This document shows positions 12,072-22,661 of a DNA stretch of 64,000 bases, one piece after another. The notes below the pieces were generated by a model. It saw nothing but the letters and a program-made list of their open reading frames with translations. It searched no databases and was not told the DNA's origin. Origin of the DNA: Polyodon spathula (Eukaryota > Chordata > Actinopteri > Acipenseriformes > Polyodontidae); contig NC_054548.1 in NCBI RefSeq assembly GCF_017654505.1, forward strand, positions 32,625,774 to 32,689,773, in the 5' to 3' direction. Both the position numbers and the translations under genes were made by a program. The stretch's first letter is position 1; every line of letters begins with the position of its first letter.

Positions 12072-13285
12072 ATTTTCCTGTTAACTTGCAAGGCCCTGAA
12101 TGGATTAGCACCTAGTTATTTGAAAAAGTTACTGACTCAGTATCTTCCAAACCACACTCTGAGATCAGGGGATCCTGGTTATTCCTAGTGTCAACAAAAG
12201 CAGCAGAGGAGGGAGGGCTTTTTCTTGTAGAGCTCCTAAATTATGGAATGCTCTGCCTTTGTTTATCAGGGAAGCTGGGACCATTACAGTTTTCAAGTCA
12301 AGACTAAAAACGCACTTTTATAAAATGTCTCTCTGTGACGGAAAGATGAGTTCTGGTGATGAATCTTCCTCCCAACCTGTGAGGGCGCTAAAGAACGAGA
12401 GGAGAAGTATCTGGAAGGGCTGGCCTGACAGTTCGTTTCCGGGTCAGGGAAGTGGGTCAGCCTGGAGGGAAGTGCGACTCTGTTGTAAGACCGTATTGAT
12501 TTGAGAGGTAAACGAGAGGCAGCTGCAAGTAATAAGGCAGCTACAACCGTTTATCTCGATATCATGCGGGATTACATATAGGGGCCAGGGTAACGCTGGT
12601 CTTCTCCTTCGTTTGGGTTAACGCTTGGAGAGAGAAGGATCGAGAGAGGAGCTCTCGTTGTAAAGAGGAATTACGTGTTGTGTGTGTTTGTTTTGTAATT
12701 GTCTGCGTTTTGCACCACCAGACAGTTAACTCACCTATCCGGAGCTGTCGACCAGGGTCAGCACAATCCGGATCACCACTGCACGGAACCGTCACAAAAT
12801 ACAGTGTCTTCACCCACCACAAGCACGTCTGCACTCACCCAGGACTGGTGACCGTGTGTTCGTTTTGTTCGGGACTGTGCCCTACTATTGCTATCCCCGT
12901 GCTTTACACATTGTTGTGTATAGCCGGGGATTTATTATTTAACGGTCACCAGACCTGGATTATAAATAAAAGCACCTTTTCACTGGAAACTGTTGTCTGC
13001 CTGTCACTCCTGCATCGCATCACCGCTATACTTGTTCCCCTCCACTAGCCACTTTGCCACACTCTCTTAGTGGGTTTTAATGTAAGTTTAAAATTGCTGC
13101 TTTTGTATTATGTGTATACTGTTTAAGTTTGTATTTAAATGGACTGAATGTGGCAGTGTGACATGCTATACAAATTTGTTGTGATTTGTTCTTTTTTGTG
13201 GTATGTACTCTACAGAACTTTTGCGATACGTTTGTATAAAAAGCACTATATAAATGCAATAAATAATAATAATAAAAAAAAAATA
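12072..13285 (+). mobile_element. L2-like LINE, 3' portion and tail
   Basis: Continuation of the L2-like LINE after the CR1 insertion. 12077-12320 encodes LTCKALNGLAPSYLKKLLT and then, across frameshifts, the conserved WNALP-like and F-K-x-x-L-K-T-H motifs of the ORF2 C-terminus. A solo LTR interrupts it at 12334. After the LTR, 13067-13285 is 3' UTR ending in 'aagcactatataaatgcaataaataataat', the typical tail of this LINE group. The block from 6440 to 13285 is therefore one old LINE expanded by later insertions. Confidence 0.8.
12334..13061. mobile_element. solo LTR (728 bp), TSD CTCTC, same family as gypsy copy A
   Basis: Starts TGTGACGGAAAGATGAG and ends CACTTTGCCACA. It is flanked by CTCTC at 12329-12333 and 13062-13066. 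It aligns with the LTR of the gypsy copy on the minus strand at 19407-18692: shared 'cctcccaacctgtgaggg' and 'ctggcctga' near the start, and 'gtggcaaagtgg' at the inverted end. Candidate poly(A) signal aataaa near 12965. No internal sequence, so it is a recombined solo LTR. Confidence 0.9.
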
Positions 13286-13563
13286 ACGTACAGGTACAGT
13301 CTAATCTACTGGGATTAGAAAAAGAAAACATAGCAAGGTAGTACTGGCAGACAGTCAATGAAAACACACACTCCCAAATCCCAGCGGGAGGCAGGGCGCA
13401 GAACGAGCGCTCTGGCAGTAGGTCGTGTTCAGGTCATGTGATTGTTCTGCTAGGAGATGTGATACTAAAGGTACAATTTTGTGAGACCGAACAGACTGAT
13501 TTGGCGTAACCGTTCAGTCGAGGAGCAGTTCCACACGTGAAACATGGAGGAGCCCTGCAGATA

Positions 13564-13905
13564 CAGCTCTGGACAAAGTTTTGTATCACCTACATTTTTG
13601 GGGGGATTGAGACATAATTAAAAAAAAAAATAGATTAACATAATTTAGGTGTTTTATTTAACATCATATAATCAAATAAATTACAGAACAATATTACAAA
13701 AGTCTACCGGAAGCCATAATAGTAGTACATTACAGTAGTTCATGTTGGATTTCAAAATGCCACTTTTTTTAATTGTTGTCAGTTTTTCATTAAATAATAC
13801 AAAGCAGTATTTAATTCAATATGTTATTGTAGCATTATTCAGCAGGCTTAATTTGACTCTGTGAAGCAAAATGATTTAAAGATGCAAAGCTTTTGGTCAT
13901 ACCTG
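13564..13905. mobile_element. mariner/Tc1-type MITE (342 bp)
   Basis: Left end CAGCTCTGGACAAAGTTTTG, right end ...GCAAAGCTTTTGGTCATACCTG. These are imperfect inverted repeats. TA dinucleotides flank both sides (13562-13563 and 13906-13907). The interior is AT-rich with no coding potential. The TIR differs from the three other Tc1 families in the window. Confidence 0.65.
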
Positions 13906-13907
13906 TA

Positions 13908-14645
13908 CTGCTAATTCACTGTATTCTAATAGATAAATTACAACTGTACATGCAATACTGGCAAAATACAATAAACACAGCTTTGATTTATGATGCTCTG
14001 TACTCTATAGCGAGATTTTTTTAAAAAAAATATTTGTCCATAATATGAATGTTATAGTTTATTACATATGATGTAACTACTGCTTGGAACTTTCTGTCTG
14101 AAAAAAAAAAATCAATACACAAACAGCATCCCCAAATCACTGCCAGCCATAATGCTAAAACTAAAATAGAAATAAATGGCTAAACCTGTTCCATTTCCAC
14201 ATCGAACAAGAGGAGAGTCAGAGTCAGAGTCTGTCCGCCTCACGAAATACTGCTTTAAGTAACGGATGGTAAAAATTCAGTATTTAAAAAAATGACATGC
14301 TTTAATTAATTTAAGTGTGTTCATAGAATTATGTTTTTGCTTATAAGTTGTAACAAATGTGTCTGTATTGTGGACTAAGTTGAGATGCAGATATCTCATT
14401 TATAGAAACTTTTTCATACTAACTTTTGTACTTGATAACATTAATTTAGGGTTAATTGGTGGAAATAAATATCAAACTGGGACAGTAAAGGTTAAATTAA
14501 TCAGCCTTAAGCTGAACTGGAGCTGAAAGTCAAGTAGAAACTAGATATACAGTATGTAAAAACATAAAAAGGCAATCAGTTCTCCAGTGTCTAAGCAGGT
14601 GAAACACAAACTTAATTCAGGCAATGCCTCAAATCTTGTTTTTAG
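13908..14645. other. cryaa: cryaa intron 1 end, no feature recognised
   Basis: AT-rich intronic sequence up to the exon 2 acceptor. No transposon ends, RNA gene or exon-like stretch was identified here. Confidence 0.6.
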
Positions 14646-14768
14646 GTACGATCTGACAGGGACAAGTTCACAATTTACCTGGATGTGAAACATTTCTCAC
14701 CCGAGGAACTCAGTGTGAAGATTGTGGATGATTATGTAGAGATCCAAGGAAAACATGGAGAAAGACAG
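14646..14768 (+). CDS. cryaa: alpha-A crystallin, exon 2 (residues 67-107)
   Basis: Second coding exon, 123 bp (41 codons), the same size as exon 2 in other vertebrate cryaa genes. It follows a pyrimidine-rich acceptor ending tttttag and precedes the consensus donor GTAAGT at 14769; both junctions are phase 0. It encodes the first half of the alpha-crystallin domain: [20 protein letters not shown], then [21 protein letters not shown] with the metal-binding/loop signature GKH. Intron 1 is about 14.4 kb, far longer than the roughly 1-kb intron of mammals, because of transposon insertions. No sign of the rodent-type alternative 'insert' exon was seen in intron 1. Confidence 0.97.
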
Positions 14769-16785
14769 GTAAGTCGTCCATAGCCTGGCATTATTAATGT
14801 AGACATATAGTAGTACAGGAAGAGTAGATTGATATGAAAATGTTTTAGGAGGGAAGGGGGCGTAAATTCTTGCCTCCCCCATGTTTTAACATCATATTCT
14901 GTTTAGGAACTAAAGAATAGGATTGTCTCAGCGTGTATTTAAAAGATTACATTGATTTTTGACTTAAAATGACCAAAAATGCTATATTTATGTACAAAAC
15001 ATTTTAGGATCAAGCATTAGGACAGTTTATTAGAATGGCACAACTGGATATTTATACTCAAGTGTTATTTGCTATTAACCTGACAACCCTTAAGTTTTGT
15101 GAAGTGGTGACATGTATAAAAAGGAAGCAAAATCCTTTGTTTGTTGGATGTCATGCATATTTATGTTGTATATCTAGGATTTATGTCACAACTGTGTCCT
15201 CCCCAATTACCATTAAAGAAAATACCCATTATAGCTCATAATGTAATCATTAACCATAATAAATACAATACCTCAATAAGAATTAACTATTCTGGCTTAA
15301 TTATCCCTAGATTCATGATGAAAAGAGATTAACAATTAATATTATAAGACAAAAAGAAACCTCCAATGTATTATTACATTTATTCATGTTATCAAAGGAA
15401 GAAGAATAAAGGTTAGGCTTCATAGTTAAAAACATGTGTAAATAAGAAACAAAATAAAACATTCAAGGAAAAGTAATGCATTGTTAACTGTTCATAATGA
15501 AACCTTGATGTGCTCTCTGCTCTTAGAGTTCTGCATTAGTGAAGCAGTCTTTAGTAGTTGCATTGTTTGGTTGAGTCACACATTAAATATACATGCGCCA
15601 GCTTCCAAGTGACTAAGTACGCATGTACAATGTTCAGCATCTAGTTGAATAGACACACATTACGTATTGTGATGATATCAATATCATGGTTTCAGTTCAG
15701 TTATTTGTAAACACACAATATAAGTTTGATACTTATTCTGTTGGTGCGATGTTTAAAATAAAGTCTTGTTAACACCTCTCTATGGAAGTCAGTTGTGCAG
15801 CAGCACAGTGCAGTATCTCCGTGAAGTCTGTAAGCAAAAGCTTTCATCGTTTCTGGAGGGAGCCTATCTTCTCTGGGATAGCTTTGAAGATTACATCATT
15901 GCGTCTTCGTTGAAGAACTTCGGAGTTTGATGAGTTGAGAGCGATGAGATGTTTTGAAGAAAGCCAATCCAGCAAGCAAGAACGAATCCAGAAGGCGCAA
16001 ATCCAGAGAGCCCAGAGAATGAAAATCCTTGTTTTGAGTTTAAATATAACTTTAGTTGCATTCATTAGAATTAGAAAATATATAGAATTAGAAAACAAAA
16101 AATGTAAGCAGTGTTTTTAAACCGGCGAAAATCGCTCAGTAAGAAGTATTAGTAATAATACTGAATTCAGATTCCGATTTAAATTCAAATACATACAATT
16201 CTTCCACTGAGTCAGATGTCAGCGAGTGTGTCAGTGAAGACATAAGAAAAGAATATTTACCATCTACATCAAGTGACAGCGAAGAGGCGGAGCCAAGCTC
16301 TGTGCATTGCTCCATGCTTCAAGGAGTATCATACGTTGAAGCATTATACACTGTCACTCCCTCCGCCCCCACCACCTGTTTACCCAGATATGATTTACTC
16401 AGGTCTCTGTTTAGTTAAAACCTTTCTCTATGACTAAATAAAAATATATATTTGTTTTATTTATTTACAGTAAAAATGATTTGTCTGTATTTCGTCAGTA
16501 TTCATTACATAAATACAAACATATAGCTCTCAGCTTGTTTGTACACTGTACTCGTAATAATCAAGACAATGCATTTTAGAACTCACTACTCAAAGGGTTA
16601 AAGATACAGCATTCTGTTTCAAATTCGCACCACTGGTACAGAGCCACTAGGCATTCAAAGTGTTGATAAATGTGTGCATGCGCTTAAACTGCAGCTTTCT
16701 GTCTCTGGGTGTAATTCCTGCTGGTGGCCAGCCTGGGCCGTGAATCTACCCTCTTAACAGTAAAAGTGACGTGGCGTGAGGTTTA
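14769..16785. other. cryaa: cryaa intron 2 start, with one unexplained open stretch
   Basis: Mostly featureless AT-rich sequence. One stop-free + strand stretch of 91 codons lies at 16143-16418. It is serine- and acid-rich (for example STESD, STSSDSEEAEPSS) and resembles the acidic N-termini of piggyBac-like transposases, but there is no start codon near its beginning and no transposase core follows. I do not assign a function. Confidence 0.35.
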
Positions 16786-16789
16786 ACAC

Positions 16790-18330
16790 TGAACACAGAG
16801 AAATGCAATTTTGCAATATCAGAAACTGAATTTGTGGGGCTAGGAGCAAACTTAAGCTAACAACAAGAAGATGGATTTTTCAAGCCAGTGTACTATGCCA
16901 GCCGAGCACAAACAGATGTGGAATGACACTACTCAAAAGGAAGCAAAGAAGCATTGGCCATAGTGTGGGCAGGTGAGAAATTCCATGTGTTCTGATACAG
17001 GAAATACTTTGTCATGCTCATCGATCACAAGACGCTGGAAATGGTCTACTTGCCGAAGTCCAAAGTCCCTGAAATATGATTACAACTGTATACAACCATA
17101 TATGATTACAACCGTATAGATTCAAAGTTAAATACCAACCAGGACCAAAAAATGCAGCCAACCAGGCTAACACTTAACCCACCTGCATTGAACAAATTAG
17201 GTGAGGATCACATCTATTTTGTTGCCAAGAATGCAGGGCCAGTTGCATTCATGCCGAAAGGTGAAAGCACCAGTTGCCGACACAGCACTGTCAGCATTGT
17301 GTAAATGTATTCGGACAGATGAGTGGAACACCTGTGATGCTGGCTACATAGTGTTAAGAGGCACTTGCATTGTCATGCCTCTGAAGTTGTGACATTAGAC
17401 TATGTTGCTCACACACAAGGGGTACCAATGAATCGTAAAAATAAAATGCAGATTAAGGGAGAAGGTTTGGTCGCCTAATATTGATAAGGAAGTTGATCAA
17501 CTTCCCAAAACCTGTTACGCATGTCAACTAGTTGGACAACCATCAAAGCCAGAATTGACAATAAGTTCTGAAATGCCAGAAGCACTGTAAAAGTGGTTGC
17601 AGTGGAGCTATCTATTTCTGCCATGCAGACATTTCCTACTGAGTATGGACTACTATTCCAGATGGACTGAAGTAGGAATTCTGAAAAATATTTAGTCTTC
17701 GACCATCATTAGCAACCTACATGTTACAAATAATGATCCACAGTTTGTATCTGCTGAATTTAAATGTTTTCTAAGAGCGAATGCGATCCTGTTTTGGCGA
17801 GCTACTCCATATTGGCCTCAAACTAATGGGGAGATAGAGAGGCCGAACAAGGCTTTGTCTAGAGAATTGCTTGTATTCCTTTTAGCTTACAGAAAAATAC
17901 CACATTCAGTGATGGGGAAAAGCCCAGATGAATTATTGTTCAATGTGAATCTGAGAACAAAGTTGCCTGAATCTGATTAGTTTGTCAACAGGTTTCATCA
18001 GGAGGGAAGCCAAAGCAACAAATGTTTAGACATGTTTGCTTCAACAACAAAAATTCAACAAACTACTAATTACATTTGAATTTGGCCCTTATTTAGTTGT
18101 CGACAGGAATGGGAACTGTTTAACTCTAGAGAAATGGGGAGTACAGATTTGTGGAAGTGGATCAACCCACATGATTCTACTCCAGGTAACATGGAGGATA
18201 TGGAAGTGTGGAGTGAGCTGTGAGATATTGTAACCACAGGTTCCAGACATTGTGGACATAGTGTACAAATTGACACCATCAAGCTGAAAGACAGTCAGCA
18301 TAGCTTAAGGATAAACATGCAAGGTATGAA
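16790..18330 (+). mobile_element. Ty3/gypsy relic, canonical RT-RH-IN order
   Basis: Highly decayed gypsy pol on the + strand, recognisable only in pieces. RT end near 16795-16850 (NTEKCNFAI, EFVGLGAN); RNase H at 16890-17070 (PVYYASRAQTD, KEALAIVWAGEKFHVF, LIDHKTLEMVY); the post-RH motif FKVKYQPGPKNAANQAN at 17120-17170; an integrase zinc-binding remnant (CYACQLVGQPSKPE) at 17510-17560; and the integrase core end (TNGEIERPNKALSREL, LAYRKIPHSVMGKSPDELL) at 17800-17945. Many stops and frameshifts. No LTR was identified. The domain order is canonical, unlike the two minus-strand copies that follow. Confidence 0.8.
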
Positions 18331-18418
18331 CCACATAGGGCAGAATAATCCTAGGTTGAGTCTTGGTGGCAGGGTAGTAGATGTGAGCTGATACACTAAG
18401 GTCACGATACGATATATA

Positions 18419-18691
18419 CAGGCAGTCCTCGACCTGTGATGCTTTGACTTGCAACACATGGCACTTACAACTCTTTTACATTATTACCCTGCTTCGACTT
18501 TACGATATCAATAAGGCATTTACGACACAGCGAGACACGAGCCATGCATCATGTGCGCAGCTCAGTGTTCGAACTGCAGTACCTGTTGTGGTCGCCCTGA
18601 CTCAGTCTAGCATTTGTTTTTTTATTCATGTACCTGTTTTATTTGCCCTTAACAATGTCTGATAAAAGGAAATATTTTGGATTCTAAGAAC
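18419..18691 (+). mobile_element. Tigger/pogo-like fragment
   Basis: Begins 'caggcagtcctcgac', the characteristic end of Tigger-type elements, followed by repeated acgactt/gacttgcaac-like segments. Only about 270 bp is present before the LTR at 18692. No transposase frame is visible. A related start occurs near 55568. Confidence 0.45.
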
Positions 18692-19407
18692 TGTGGCAAA
18701 GTGGTAAGTGGTATGTGCAGGTGCAGTGCAGTAATCAAACGTCAGACAAACAAAGTACAGGTGATTATTTTAATCCAAGGGTCTGATGAACAAACAGAGA
18801 CAAACAATGATGATGATGGGTGGCAATCCCATTTACAATAAACAAGTATCCCACAAGAACAATAATCCCAATGCAAATACCCAAACACAAACATGGTCAC
18901 CTCTCCCAGTGAGTGCTGTATTGCTGGTCATGAATTTGCAATGTTATTTTAGTGAAGAATCAGTGCTTTATTGTCTGGGTTTTGTGTTGGCCGTGGGTGA
19001 CAACTCCAGATCGTGTTTAGCCATCTAGTCTAATACACAAGACAAACAAGACAATACACAGACTGACAAAAACAAACAAAACACTCACATTCTTTTTAAA
19101 CACAGAAATACCGGTCCTTTTGGTTCATTTGCATAACCGAAACAAAGGAACAGATTACGCTGCTTTGACCCCTACTTATACCATCACTCATGATCCCTTG
19201 GTAAACGATTGCAGCCACGGCTCCAATCTTCTGGTTCAATGAGTTAGTCTACCAAAGCTCCACCTCTTTTCTAAATGACCTACTTCTTTTTAACCCTAGG
19301 AACAAAGTATCAGGCCAAACAGTCCAGGGTAATCTGTTTCCATTACTTAGTACCCTCACAGGTTGGGAGGGAGATTTACCACCAGTAATCATTGTCTTTC
19401 TATCACA
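18692..19407 (-). repeat. 3' LTR of gypsy copy A
   Basis: On the minus strand it begins TGTGATAGAAAGACAATG at 19407, right after the end of RNase H, and ends at 18692 (plus strand reads tgtggcaaagtgg). It matches the solo LTR at 12334-13061 at both ends. The 5 bases beyond its outer end are AGAAC; the partner duplication is lost with the truncated 5' side. Confidence 0.85.
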
Positions 19408-20954
19408 TATCCCACCGCTCAGAGTGGAGCCGAAGGAACAGTCAGCTGAATCTACATTTCCTATTACTCCCCCTTCCGGGAAAAATAATCTGCATTTTGG
19501 TGGTCTCTCCCTAGACAATGTACCATGTGGTACATGAAGGGCTGCAATGCCTGATACCACAGAAATACCCGGGCATTGCTATCCTTCATTGTGCTTAGCC
19601 ACTTGAGTGTTGTGGTCTGTGACAAGATCAAATGAATGTCCCAGCAGGTAGTATCGTAAGGAGTGAGTAGCCCATTTAATGGCCAAACACTCCTTTTCGA
19701 CTACAGAGTAGTTGCTGTCCAGAGGGAGCATCTTTTTGCAGATATACAATATCAGGTCTTCATTTAACAGTATCAAATGCCTCCCTGACACTCCACTGAC
19801 CATTTAATCAAATTTGGTGAGGTAGAGTAAAGGGTTAAGCACTGTGGCATACTCATGGATAAATCAGTGGTAATAACTGGATAATCCTAGCAGTGATCTC
19901 ACCTGTCTTGGTTTTGGGGATCGCCGCGTCTACCAAAGCCTGGATTTTGATGACAATGGATTTCACCCTTCCGTTACCCATTAAAAAATCCTAAATATTG
20001 AGTCTCTGTTTTGGCACACACATTTTCCCAAGTTAGCTGTCAGCCGGGTTACCCTTAGAGACTGAAGGACGGCTGTAACCCTAGCTAAATGCTCTCACTA
20101 GGTGGAGCTGTAAATAACCACGTCATCAATATACGCTGCTGCATATTCATGTGGGCATAAAACCTGGTGACAATAGGACTGCACCACTCGCTCCTGGAAG
20201 GCTCAATCACCCCAAGTTTGAGCATGTCCTATACCTATTTGTGAACACCACTTCGTCAACTTTCTGGGATCCAGTAAGGTCTCTCTCATACTGTGACACC
20301 TGGTGTAGAGATAATGTCATATTCAACCAAGTTAGTTCTGCCGGACATGTCAGAAAAAACATTGCTGCACTCCTCAGTAAGCTTACGCAGCACCATTTGC
20401 TGATCTGGAACCAGTTGTTCCCCCATCTAAATGATTTAATGCTATGGGTCTCTGGACAGGGGCCTAAATCATCCTCTACATTGCCTGGGGCTATAAATAA
20501 GGCCTCCCTTGCTTGCCAGGCCTTTAATAAATTTACATGATAAATTTCATGTACCTTTCCTGTAGCCCGAATCACTTCATATGGCCCCTGCCATTTAGCA
20601 AATAATTTTGATTCTGAGAAGGAAGCAGCATCATTACCTTGTCTGCTGGTTGATGGGTTCAAATTAGTGCATTTTTATTGTAATGCTGCTGTTGCCGGTG
20701 CTGAGCTGATTTGAGGTTGTCCTGGGCTAAACGACCGACCAAATCCAGGTGATCTCTTAGTAGGAGCACATGCTGCACTACATTTTTGGACAAACCCCTC
20801 CCACACCTCTCTCAACTGATCGAGGATGCCATGAAGCTGTCGGCCTTACAAGAGCTTGAAGGGGGAGAACCCTGTCGAACTCTGTGGCACCTTTGTCACT
20901 GCAAAAAGAAGATAGGGAAGAAGTGATGCCCTATGCTTTTGTTTTGGTTTACAA

Positions 20955-21545
20955 AATGTCTCTGTGAGGTGAGAGTGTATTAATGGAATGTCCAGACAGT
21001 AATTTGTGTGTAAAGAAATAAATTGATTTATTGTTATTTTCTCTACACAAAATAAAACAAATAACAAAGAAAACAAAACGACGTGAGGGAGGGGGTGCTG
21101 GAGTAATAATCACAAAGACAGGTAGTGAAAAACGTCCTTAATCGTCTTCTCGGCGTCCCCGGACATAAACCAAAAAAAGACAAAAGAAATATTAATAAAA
21201 TTTTCACTCCCAAATTCAAAAACCCCTGCTGCTCAAATTTCATCTCTCCCTCTATCTGTCACTCCTCCTATTTTTCCTTCTGACCAACCTCGAACACAGT
21301 AGTACATTCCCTTTAGTATGCAACGTCTTACCTTTGTAGTCAGTGGAACACCAATCCCCAACTGACAAGTGTCCTTATCATTCACTTGACTCCTTGACTC
21401 TGGAATTTACATACTTGTAGTTCCGCCCCTCACCAAGGTGCCGCCCCTCATAAAGATAACTTTCGTCATGGTCACGAGATCTTGGTAAGGGAAGTCCCAA
21501 GTTGGTTTGATGCCTTCTACTGTCAGGAGGCTGAATCACAGACCG
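20955..21545. other. non-coding insertion in integrase region of gypsy copy A
   Basis: About 590 bp without coding potential separates two integrase segments that are normally contiguous. On the minus strand it begins near TGTGATTCAGCC and ends near ACCTCACA, suggesting LTR-like TG...CA ends, but the flanks (cggtc and gagac) do not match as a target duplication. A solo LTR with a decayed duplication or a non-autonomous DNA transposon are both possible. Confidence 0.4.
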
Positions 21546-21654
21546 AAACCCCTTTGACTCATCATAGTCTCAGCATCTGCTTTAGGGTCTGATTAAAACA
21601 TTCACCAAACCATTAGTCTGTGGTTGATAAACAGTTTTCCTGATGGGACGTAAA

Positions 21655-21974
21655 AATTTTTGGAAAGGCTTCAACATCTATCATACAGTGACAAACATTG
21701 GTGACTCTTGGAATGAAGTGAAACAATCAAATTTGAATGGTGTGTGGAGAAAACTCTGTCCTGATTTTGTTTCTGACTTCCAAGGTTCTACAGAAACTGT
21801 TGCTGAGGTGATGTAGATATGGGTAGAAAACTCCACTTAGAGGTGGAACAAGAGGATGTTGATGAGTTGCTGGCATCACATTGTGCAATGAAGACCTGTT
21901 CTGTTCTTCTATTCTGTTCAATCTGTTGAAGAGACTGCTCCATTTAAAGTTTTGACAATCAAAGTGCTGTGTAA
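21655..21974 (+). pseudogene. Tigger transposase fragment (DDE C-terminal part)
   Basis: On the + strand, across frameshifts, this reads NLNGVWRKLCPDFVSDFQGS, then TVAEVM and DELLASHC-like segments, matching the region near the end of the DDE domain of Tigger/TIGD1-type transposases. No ends or upstream catalytic region are present. It lies between the two gypsy copies, so it may be older sequence into which gypsy copy B inserted. Confidence 0.7.
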
Positions 21975-21979
21975 GGCAT

Positions 21980-22661
21980 TGTGGAAGGGTGTGGGTATTA
22001 ACTAACATGGGACACAGAAGTGTATTTGTAAACATTGCACAGGTGCCCAGTTTTATTGGTCTCTTTTTATATTTTGGCAATGCTTTATTTCAGCCCACAG
22101 GGAGCTGTTGTCTTTGGCCTGAGTGCCAACAACGGTAGTCAGGTCCACCATAATACCAGTAACGGTACAGTCTATTGCTTCCTCACTCATAGGTGCTCAA
22201 AAGAATAATGAAAACCAAAGGCGGAAGAAAAAGGGAAAATAAAACACAGTAATAAAACTACAAAACAAAAGTGCTGCTTACACAGTACCCCCACTGTCAC
22301 TATGCCGGTCAGCTTGGGTCTCCATCCTACGCTTCGCTGTGCCCTATAAACTGGGGTGGCCAATGTTCCCCTGTCACTACACACGTCCCCTTGGGTACAT
22401 AATCATATATTTTAATAACCGGTTTATTTCAAGCTGTCTGTCTTCCTCAGACATGCTTGCCTGCTTTTGGTAATTTGTTCCAACCACCAGCCTTCTCCGC
22501 CGGCGTCTCTGTGCCAAACAATCCCCAAAGGCCACACATCCTCTTCCCCACCTCTCTGTATCATGGTCATGACTGACAGGCGGATCTTACGGGGATGCCG
22601 CCCCAATCCTGCAGTACCTTGCATGCACCAGAGAGTCAGCACAGGCCCCACCCCTGTTACA
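21980..22661 (-). repeat. 3' LTR of gypsy copy B
   Basis: On the minus strand it starts TGTAACAGGGGTGGGGCC at 22661 and ends at 21980 (plus strand tgtggaagggtgtggg). It is 682 bp and matches the 725-bp solo LTR at 10024-10748 at both ends. The element's outer flank is GGCAT (21975-21979). Confidence 0.85.

Larger units (their letters stand above)
18692..21650 (-). mobile_element. Ty3/gypsy copy A, Gmr1-like order (IN-RT-RH-LTR)
   Basis: Minus-strand gypsy element truncated at its 5' side. Reading down from 21650: integrase core end (VYQPQTNGLV, FNQTLKQML at 21640-21570); a 590-bp interruption; PYLLFAVTKVPQSSTGFSPF (20935-20855); integrase C-terminus (KLFAKWQGPYEVI, YHVNLLKAW, 20610-20500); then, continuous in sequence, the linker and RT start (VIEPSRSEW, 20200-20170); the RT catalytic YIDDVVIYSS (20140-20110); RNase H (19803-19560; EKECLAIKWATHSLRYYLLG); then directly the 3' LTR. 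About 100 residues of RT between the start and YIDD are deleted. No integrase follows RNase H. Frameshifts make it inactive. Confidence 0.85.
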
